Below are positions 56,127 to 64,000 of a stretch of DNA of 64,000 nucleotides, in pieces. Source of the stretch: Branchiostoma floridae (lineage: Eukaryota; Chordata; Leptocardii; Amphioxiformes; Branchiostomatidae); NCBI RefSeq assembly GCF_000003815.2, contig NC_049991.1, positions 6,639,390 through 6,703,389 of the forward strand. Reading direction: 5' to 3'. A program made the position numbers and the translations under genes. Numbering within the stretch: the stretch's first letter is position 1; every line of letters begins with the position of its first letter. The notes below the pieces were generated by a model. The model had not been told where the DNA came from and searched no databases. It was given only the letters and a program-made list of their open reading frames with translations.

Positions 56127-56870
56127 GCACCCCTGTACCCTGGTATGAGTAAAATTTGGTATAGATAGGCATAAGATAGTTGGTAAAATGATCCAAGTAA
56201 AATTTTTGGCATAAAGTACTGTAAAAGGCTTAATTACAGCACTTTTTTTAGGGGAAATTGTTTTTCTTTCGTTCTCCATGCCATGACCTTTCGGACGTTC
56301 ACCCCACAGAGCCGACATCTGCACCTGCGTCTAGCCGGCAGGAAGAGTTAATTCAATTAATGGTTCAGCCAATCAGCGAAGAGGAAAGCAAAGGCTAATT
56401 AATATTCATAAGCGAGACCACACAATACGTTAACTTGAAGACTCAAGCCGTACAGACTTCTCGACAGGATTTTTTCAAAGCGTCGGACAGGGGTCCGGGG
56501 GCCGCCGAATGTCCCTGGCGGGGTCCAGGGGCAGGGCCACTGTGGGGGGACCCAGGTGGGCGAAGCCCCCCTGGAAGCTCTTGCATTTTAGACTATTGAG
56601 AAGGCTTCTTTTATCAGTTTTTTTAGGGCCATATCTACGATAATCGTAGCAGTCACTTACTTCTCTTCAGCAGTTTGACTTTAAAATATTTCGGGTCAAA
56701 GCTTCAAAGACAACTAAAACCTCATAAACAACAAACTTTACTTAGCTCAACAGTATACAAAAATATTGTACGGGTTGCCATCCTTAGTTGAAGTGCTTAT
56801 TTATAGCGCTAGTATCTTCGCTGCGCCGTTAGCCGCCGTGCGACTTTTGTTGACGGTCTGATATCCCTAC
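56127..56870 (+). repeat. Long direct repeat F, copy 2
   Basis: Same order as copy 1 with substitutions, plus an additional GC-rich segment at 56470-56570 (ggggtccaggggcagggcca). It begins about 10 bases after copy 1 ends. No coding capacity was recognised in either copy. Confidence 0.75.
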
Positions 56871-56874
56871 GTCG

Positions 56875-59800
56875 CCGCCTCGCTGATATTCCCACGGACG
56901 TGTTTCAAGAAAAATACCCAGCAAAAAACGCTGTTCTGCGTCAAATTCTATTCTATAAAACATCTGGGACTCAGTGTTACAGTCTAAATATTTTGTAGAA
57001 GCACCGCTGTAGGAAAGAAGGTCCAAGCAATGTAAAACATCACGTAGCATGAAGTTCGCTGTCAACTGGCACACAGCACACGACTGTTTGAAACTCTAAG
57101 TCTAATCAACAGCCGTGTTTGATTGATAGCCGGCGGTCCTTTGATGAAGTCGGCGAAAGGTGCGTTAGTTAGAAAATCTGCGTTTAGTTTTGATACGTAA
57201 TTATAAGTTAGACAGTGGCGAGAATGATTATTTTCTCATCAATATTTCTCTTCAGAATTATCTGAACTTAATTGTACATCTAAACAATTGGCTTACCTGT
57301 GCAATGTTTATATGATTAATGATCAGTGTACTGAAATCATGTGTAACGTATGGCTCCTAGTCAATAGATCAGCATTTTCTCTATAGTGACCACCTGTCTA
57401 TAGTGGCCACATTTCCTAGTGCTGTTGTTGTTTGACATAAATTTTGAACATTTAAATTGTAAGTAACTTTAAACTGCCAGAGTTTCAGCCCAATAAAACA
57501 CTCTCAGCGCCAGGGTATGAACAGACTGACCAGACAGACGAAAATAAATCCTCGAACAAGGTTCAATCGTATCTTCCGGGTCTGGCAGGAAGTTGTTAAA
57601 CTAAAATAAGAATAGGCTCGATGGCTGATTGCATACAAAGTAAAACAGTTTAACAGTTTTACAGCTTGAAGAAAACAAACGCTCCTACAGTACCTGCACC
57701 TGCTTGATAATTATTAAATCGTATGCCCTACTTGAATAAAAAAAGTTCACTGCAATAATAAATGTACCCACATCACAAGGAGCTTATACTTTTTTAAACT
57801 TACACCTAGTTATCGTACTGAAAATTGTTAATGACATTACATGAAGTCATTCAACAATTTTCAGTCATGATGAAAATTTTCTGAATGGAAGGTGTGATTA
57901 TTGTCATTTTCTGAAAAATAGAAGCAAGCTCTGTTTTTACCTGGAATCAATTCACAATACCAGTCCACTTTGGGGGATAATGTACTGTTAAGAGGATGTT
58001 CCATTTTTGCGCAGGGGTGATTTGGAACAGTCCAATGTTGCGTGGGAAGGGGTATGGCTGAAATATGCTGTATTTGCTCTTAAGCAAATGTCGGCCTTTC
58101 TAGTTTTGTACCATACATTTTTAGCAAACGTCGAAGAAATCGTCGGAGCAAGAAATAATTATCAATATTCGCTGCGCTGAGCCAGGAATCTCTTCTTGTA
58201 GGTTACAAATGGCGACTTTTATACCCTTCTTAGCGCAGCTATCCGCACCGATGCACCGCGATCTATCATTGGTCCACCAACCGTTGGGAGGTTTGTAATC
58301 TAACGGCAAAATTCAAACAGAGTGACGGTTGGGGATCGATTTGCCTCACGGGAGTTGTCAACCTAGATCTATTTCAATATAACATCAAAGCGGCGTAGCC
58401 AAGCAACCGGCAAAACACTGCCTGATTGAAAATTATATGTCATAAGTCGAGTAGAAAGAAACGGGCTATTAAACTGAATCTATTATAAATCATATATGCA
58501 CATATCACGTCTTTTAGAACATCTTTTAATGTTTTATAAGGATTCTAGATTCTGTACAAGCCTAGATTATAACTTTGGCAAAATTCATGATAATTGTTCA
58601 TCTGCTGCCCTGTGATTTCATTAATGTATCATATCTCAATATCCTTTGACACACACAGACGTTACTAAATTTCTATTTTTAGCAATATTAGGCCATGTCG
58701 ATTGAATTATGTGAATGAAGCCTGGGTTTGCATTGATGTTCGTCCGTTTCCAAACAAAAAAGGTTTTGTTAAATCGTGTAAAGCAGCTGCAGTAATTTGC
58801 AAAAACAAAGATAAAGAAAATGATATCAACATCACACAATGCCACAGTCAATTCCAAAGTCATAGAACATGTTAGTGAAAGAACAAAAATGGAAACCAAC
58901 TGTTCGGATTACCATACTTTGTGTGTTAAGTCATTTGTTCAAGCTTTTATATTTCATAATGAAGGCCACTTATTTTTTTTTGCCAAACTTGTTTATTCCC
59001 AACCTTCTATCATGTGATTTTGGAGTCTTCAGAGTATGTCATTCATAAAATCAAATCAACATGGCCTAATATGATCTTTTATAGAGTGAATACACATATA
59101 AACATTGCGTTTTCTGTATCTAGATAACTAAGAAAGGAATCCCTTCTTATTTTTGTGACAAATGATTTCTCTCTAGTTTTGCAGCAGTTCATGCGTGTTT
59201 TTAAAGTGTTTAACTGTATTTGTCAAATAACTTAGGACAAGATTTAAGATGAGATGATACAAGACAATAAGACAGTCCTTTTCTTCTTCCTTCTATACTT
59301 TTTCAGTACTGTAATCAGAAACACAACAGTTGTTTTTCTTAAGGCTTACAATATTTTTTCTGGATCTCTGTATTTTAAAGTGATAAAGACTGTAATATGC
59401 GTATTGAATCATAAAGAAAGCATTTGACTAAATAAATAAAAAAATGTCTCGGAAATATGAATTCCATATGATTGCTAATATATAGATATTAATCGTAACT
59501 GTTTTGTCAAAGAACTAGTAAGTAAGTATGGCGGAATGAATATAAAGGAGATGTAAACGGAAATGTAAGATTAGTAAATGAAGAAGAAAAAAATGCTCAA
59601 ATTTAAAATGCTGAGATCTGCAAAAACATCGTTTAAATTTTTATGATAACAATTTAAGCTAACATAATCCAAAATTAATGCGAAAGACAATGCAGTTATA
59701 CACTTACACTTAATAGAAAATGTATTACAACTATCAATATATCATAGTGTTAGGATAGAAATTACGAACTTTTAATGAGATTTCAAACGAGATGAAATTA

Positions 59801-60230
59801 TATCCGTTGGGCATTTCTTCAACGGAATTGATACAGCACATCCGGGCATTTCTTAATCTTCCCAATTCGTTTGGGACGGAAACTTCTTTAATCAAGAGTT
59901 TTCTTTTTAATTAAACTCGGCATGTACTGAGTAGGGAATTCGCTAATCAACTTTTGCACAAAGATATTAATTAATCTCTGCGCATAACTGTCTTGTCTGT
60001 AATATCAATAGACGCTCCCTTGCCATTTGTGATGACGATGTGTTAATGATATCTTTTATACTATATGATAGTTGACGCGTATTTGATATAATTCACAAGA
60101 CACTAGTGATATTTTTTAGTGCTATTACATCGTATATCTAGATTCTGTATTACATCTGTACAACAATTACAATATACAATATACAATATACAACAGCAGC
60201 ATGAAGCATTTCCGAATATTGTCTGATAAA
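56875..60230. other. No gene recognised
   Basis: Long AT-rich non-coding stretch. An 18 bp tandem motif (ctatagtgaccacctgt) lies at 57380-57412. The segment gggtgatttggaacagtcca (58015-58034) matches gggtgactttggaatagtcc at 17913-17933, a small dispersed repeat. A run of attacaatatacaatat occurs at 60167-60192. Confidence 0.45.
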
Positions 60231-60278
60231 AAGTTTACTGGTTGAAGCTAACCAGGAGAGTCCGGGGGGAATGTGTTG

Positions 60279-60668
60279 TTACCGGCGGGAAAATCGCTTC
60301 CTTCTGCCGCCTAGTCCCGGCGGGGAAACGTCGTGCAGTTTGGGCAGCCGGCTGGTGACGCTGTACGAGTCCACCCACTCCCCGGGCGCCTCCTCGGTCC
60401 CCCCGCAGTCCGGACACACCAGCTTCAGGCCCAGGTCGATCCGGATCCGGGCTCTCAGGGCGTCCCGTGCCGGCATCCGCTCCAGACAGCCGGCACAGAA
60501 CAGGTGGATGATGTTCCAACAGGCGGGCGGCTTGGACGAGTGGAGTAGCGCCGCGCACTCCGCACACACCTGCCGGTCGTACAGCTGATGTAGCCCCGCC
60601 GAGCTACACGGATGCCCCGGTGAATTTCCCGAACCTTCCGAGTCCGAACTGCTGTCGCTCCCCGACAT
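60279..60668 (-). CDS. RING-like zinc-finger exon/ORF, copy 2
   Basis: Minus-strand frame of 129 codons from ATG at 60668 in good context (gaagaaaagATGtc). The order is a Ser/Asp-rich start (SGSDSSSDSEGSG), an insertion-like segment (HQLYD) absent from copy 1, then the same RING-type series: CAEC 35-38, C50, H55, CAGC 58-61 and CPDC 85-88. The domain continues GEWVDSYSVTSRLPKLHD to residue 113. From CAEC to LHD the protein is identical to copy 1. The final 16 residues (Gly/Arg-rich) are unrelated and probably intronic: GT follows the last shared codon directly (gac|gtttcc), and a second donor-like ggtaaca overlaps the stop. The E2-binding role is inferred from the fold. The 5' flank contains a ~170 bp tandem repeat (60881-61362). 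Confidence 0.72.
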   Translation of the reverse strand: MSGSDSSSDSEGSGNSPGHPCSSAGLHQLYDRQVCAECAALLHSSKPPACWNIIHLFCAGCLERMPARDALRARIRIDLGLKLVCPDCGGTEEAPGEWVDSYSVTSRLPKLHDVSPPGLGGRRKRFSRR

Positions 60669-60880
60669 CTTTTCTTCACAATCCTCGACGTGAATCTTTC
60701 TCCAGGTTAATTAGAAGGGATGGTCCTTTTCCTTTCACGATTTTCAAAGCTCTGTGGTCTCAACACACACGCGAGAAATCCCCAGGGACCGAGTGGCGCC
60801 GCCGAGCTCACTCCGTTGTCTGGTCTCCTGACGGAGTAATGTGGTGTCCTGGGGTTAACAACAGTTCATCTTCAGTAGTG

Positions 60881-61362
60881 CTGTCCCTGGTGATGAAAGA
60901 GTTGTTGTGATGAGACTACAGTGTACTGACGACACGCTAACACACACGTGATGGATACGAATGAGAGTACTAGTTGTCGTTATGAAACGCCCAGTGGCAA
61001 CGTGTCTGCATAAATTAGAACTGAGAGAATCGCAGATCATTTTCTGTAGCCCTGTCCCTGGTGATGAAAGAGTTGTTGCGCTGTAAGGGAGACTACATTA
61101 TACCGACACACACACACAGAAACACACGTGATAGATTGGGATGGAAGTTTTTGTTACGAACACCAAGTGGCAAAATGTCTGCATAGATTAGAACTGAGAG
61201 AATCGCAGAACATCTTCCGTAGCCCTGTCCCTGGTGATGAAAGAATTGTTGTTCTGTAAGGGAGACTACAATGTACTACACACACGTGATAGATTATGAT
61301 GGGAGATGTCGTTACGAAACAACCAGGGGCAACATGTCTGCATAGATTAGAACTGAGAGAAT
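60881..61362 (+). repeat. ~172 bp tandem repeat, three units
   Basis: Units begin ctgtccctggtgatgaaaga at 60881, 61052 and 61225, and each contains cacacgtgat and tagaactgagagaatcg. The third is shortened. The array lies 0.2-0.7 kb upstream of RING copy 2 in its direction of transcription. Confidence 0.9.
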
Positions 61363-61420
61363 AGAATGCCAGTTATCTTTGAATATAAAGGCGTTATAGT
61401 GTATCTTTACACGAAAAGAG

Positions 61421-61665
61421 ACAGGGAAAGGGACAGTGGAAAACGAGAAAAAGACAAAGAGAATGTAAGGGAGATTGAGAATAAGACAGAACGAGAGAAA
61501 AGGAGAGAAAAGAGATAGAGAGGAAATGATTAAGAGAAACACAAAAAGAGAAAGAGAAATTGAGGAAAGTTAGAAGAAACAAAGTGAGGGAAAGAGACAA
61601 GAGAAAGGGAGAAAAGGGTGAGAATTGAGAAAAAGAGAAGTGAAAGAGAAAGCTAAGAAAAGGTG
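61421..61665 (+). repeat. Polypurine (GA/GAAA) tract
   Basis: About 245 bases almost entirely of A and G on the plus strand. Minus-strand Ser/Phe/Leu-rich frames here are artefacts. Confidence 0.9.
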
Positions 61666-62110
61666 AGACATAGGGATTTAGACAACATATTAGTCACATT
61701 ATACACTATAGTTTCATCTCCAGTTACAATTTGCTGACGATTTTCTTTTCTTCAGTAACATCCTTATCCAGAAATAATACGTACTTAGATATGTCCATGC
61801 TCACGCAATGCAATTAACGATACGCGAAACCATATCCCAAATGACGTGGCTTAGTTTCCTGGCGAGAGTTCATTCCATTTCACAGTGTCACAGCAACAAG
61901 ATAAGCAACACGTGATTAGGCGGCCTCTAGGTTCCCGTGCACAGCTTCAAACTATATGTATTAGGCTTTCCTCTTCTTCCAAACTTTCCATATCTTGCCC
62001 TATTTGAATAAAAATCTTAACAAATACCAAAAATATGTCATATCAAATTATTATTTTCTCTACAAATTAAATCAAATAAAGCTTCTAATTTTAATAATAT
62101 TTGAATCTAG

Positions 62111-62222
62111 CATTTTGGCCAATGAGCAGTGGTGCTTCCAAAGGAAGAGAAAGAGACCATACCTCAGTGAAGACATGGGTCGATACCAACTGCCGACCAA
62201 CTTTGACCCATTGCTGATGTAA
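62111..62222 (+). CDS. Candidate terminal exon, unidentified gene
   Basis: After an AG at 62109-62110 (tttgaatctag) the plus strand is open to TAA at 62220-62222. It contains ILANEQWCFQRKRKRPYLSE, then DMGRYQLPTNFDPLLM. The residue mix (Trp, Cys, a basic RKRKR run, Pro/Tyr) is unlike the AT-rich background and looks like a genuine carboxyl end, possibly with a nuclear-localisation-type basic cluster. The pyrimidine tract before the acceptor is weak; an alternative AG lies at 62128 (aatgag|cagtgg). Family unknown and no partner exon found. Confidence 0.38.
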
Positions 62223-62224
62223 CA

Positions 62225-62675
62225 CTTTCAGGTCATGTGTCATTCCAACTTTTCAAATAATCGAGAGACTTATCGAAAGCTTGTTGGTATTTTTTTCTTT
62301 GTGCACTGGGAAAAACTTTAATATTTAGAATTTATTGTACTTGCTCTAGAAAACCTTTTTTGCCATAGATAGTTTGAGAAAACTACACGAAAGATGAATC
62401 TCCTGTCTACAACGGTAATAACTAAACATCCGCAGAATTAGATCTCCAGGTATAGCCCGATATGTATTTTCCCATTTCGTTTCTACACCGCTTTAGGACA
62501 TACATCCTTCACATACAGTGCATCTGTTAGGCCTTTGGTTACCGCTACCATTTGAAGTTATGTTAAGGGAAAGAGACTAGATTTTTTACCCCTCTTATCC
62601 ATCTTGCTACTAAAAAATTGGAAAAAGAGGCCGGAGTTCAGTAATGGTGCACCGAGTTTTTGTGAAAGTCCCTGC
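62225..62675. other. No gene recognised
   Basis: Non-coding sequence after the candidate terminal exon. Confidence 0.5.
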
Positions 62676-62679
62676 AGAA

Positions 62680-62810
62680 AAAGTATAGAACTTTATTGCC
62701 CGACAATTGTAACAGGTACAATGTATGGCGATCTGAATATACATGGGAGTTGAACTATATACTATTGCAAATATCTAACAGCTAATCTAATCTAATGAAA
62801 CAGTATAAAC
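62680..62810 (-). repeat. LINE-like 3' end, copy of 38.77 kb repeat
   Basis: tatagaactttattgcccga, then ggtacaatgtatggcgat, matches 38775-38835. On the minus strand it ends caataaagttctata, a 3'-end-like signal. Confidence 0.5.
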
Positions 62811-62814
62811 AATC

Positions 62815-63570
62815 TAGTTAATATCATAAAGCTAATACTTCAGATCATTATGTCAATATATAGCATTGTCTCGTTTTTGCAAAGAGGTGTAAATGGATTG
62901 GCCTACGTAGGCAGATATATGAACAGGACATGATAATATCAAATTGAATATCTCTGTCTTAGCATGTGACACTACAATATATTGAAATAACTTTTGACGG
63001 TCTTCATCAATACTTCGGACAATCCATTATGAAATGAAATTTCATTTTCTATGTTATTTAAGTGTATGTCATGCGCGAGTGCTTACATGACCTGATTACC
63101 ACCCCCAAACAGTTCTGAGGGGATTAAGCGCTCATAATCCAACTTAATCTCTTTTACAGCCTCCCATACGTCATTCAGTCTAACACTAATACGTTCCAGA
63201 GAAAGAGCAATGCGTTAGCCCATGTTTTACGACAAGATACAGAAAGGTCATTTTGCATAAAACATTCGGTGGGGAGAAGCCATCCTTTCTAGTTGACACG
63301 CCAACGCCTTGTAATGATGAATGTCTGACGCCTTTTTTGTTAGGGGTCCCCACGGAATGGCTGACACGCACGCACTTTGTAGCCGTACCTATGGCTTATC
63401 TGTATACATACGCACTACACGAAATCTTCTCTTTTATTTCGCAAACGTAAAGCATTCGTAAAGCATAGTTATTTAATTTAAAAAAACGCAGTCTTTAAGC
63501 TGGTTTTGAAAAAATTGATTGCGATTCTGCGCGTAGACATTAAAACGAGTTCATGAAAACACATTAAAGG
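62815..63570. other. No gene recognised
   Basis: Opposed open frames at 63186-63450 have no splice support. Confidence 0.45.
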
Positions 63571-63574
63571 CCAT

Positions 63575-63760
63575 AGTTGTAGGATGTGGGCGCCAAACCT
63601 GTTACATGATTCTAAAATTGTGGGTTCAGTTCCCCAGGTTTCATTTCTTGCATGTCATCCAATTGCTTTTTAAGTGCTTATTCACACCCAAAAGAAAACA
63701 ATTTTGTTATGTGTTGTAGCAGGTAGGGCATCCCTGACCAAATCAAATTAGAGATTGAAA
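63575..63760 (+). repeat. tRNA-derived SINE
   Basis: A-box-like catagttgtaggatgtggg, B-box-like gggttcagttcccc at 63622, and a body with taagtgcttattcacaccca. It resembles the 48.9 kb copy in layout. Confidence 0.45.
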
Positions 63761-64000
63761 AATGAAAATTTAAAAGCGCTGCCTTCTATAGCATAAAGAC
63801 GTTACCTTTTGGTCAGACAGTTTAAACGTATTTTGTATAGAAATACTGTAAGTACAATATGCACCCTTTTGCAATCCTCCTGATACTGCGATTGGTAACT
63901 TTAAGTTTAACCCAATCAAGACTAGGCTTTTGGAAGATCCTCGGGACGTCAAATGACGTCATGCATTTTTTTTATCTTTTGGGATCGGCCAACTCGGATT

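Overview
The window is animal genomic DNA. It is AT-leaning, with scattered short open frames, many dispersed repeats and two N gaps, and it shows no bacterial gene layout. The repeat set suggests a marine invertebrate deuterostome, most likely amphioxus (Branchiostoma): CR1/L2-like LINEs, tRNA-headed SINEs, short terminal-inverted-repeat elements, 150-170 bp tandem modules and a TTAGGG-type telomeric motif. That assignment is an inference from recognition and was not confirmed by any search.

Almost all of the window is intergenic or intronic sequence built from mobile elements. The best protein-coding signal is a pair of minus-strand exons about 40 kb apart (20187-20588 and 60279-60668). Both encode the same RING-like zinc-binding domain. 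Over about 240 bases they differ at only three positions that I can see, and all three are synonymous, while their flanks are unrelated. A few other short stretches look like single exons of unidentified genes because they pair a protein-like frame with splice-like borders: 9084-9259, 16577-16690, 19953-20047, 31774-31885, 35369-35485, 52429-52695, 53806-53950 and 62111-62222. None could be joined into a complete gene.

Mobile elements from left to right: a 526 bp inverted-repeat element with flanking 45 bp repeats (1.5-2.15 kb); five copies of a 240-250 bp MITE (2.8, 4.4, 9.5, 34.4+35.7 split, and 44.8 kb); a 93 bp higher-order repeat (6.25 kb); LINE 3' ends; a tandem array with splice-acceptor-like cores (9.7-10.2 kb); an almost complete minus-strand LINE with endonuclease and reverse transcriptase (11.5-14.4 kb) broken by a frameshift; a LINE relic (16.9-17.3 kb); a tandem module array (22.9-23.5 kb); TTAA- and TA-flanked MITEs (26.4 and 27.1 kb); an alternating dimeric satellite (27.6-28.5 kb); a head-to-head element junction with a perfect 37 bp inverted repeat (30.55 kb); a nested insertion with tandem modules (34.5-35.6 kb); long-TIR MITEs (43.9, 47.7 and 52.8 kb); a 163 bp satellite running into a diverged long direct duplication (55.0-56.9 kb); and a 172 bp tandem repeat directly upstream of the second RING exon (60.9-61.4 kb).

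No rRNA, intact tRNA, CRISPR array or complete multi-exon gene was recognised. The most unusual patterns are the selectively conserved RING pair and a recurrent 150-165 bp module that appears at five loci in both orientations, resembling the core repeats of Helitron-like elements.
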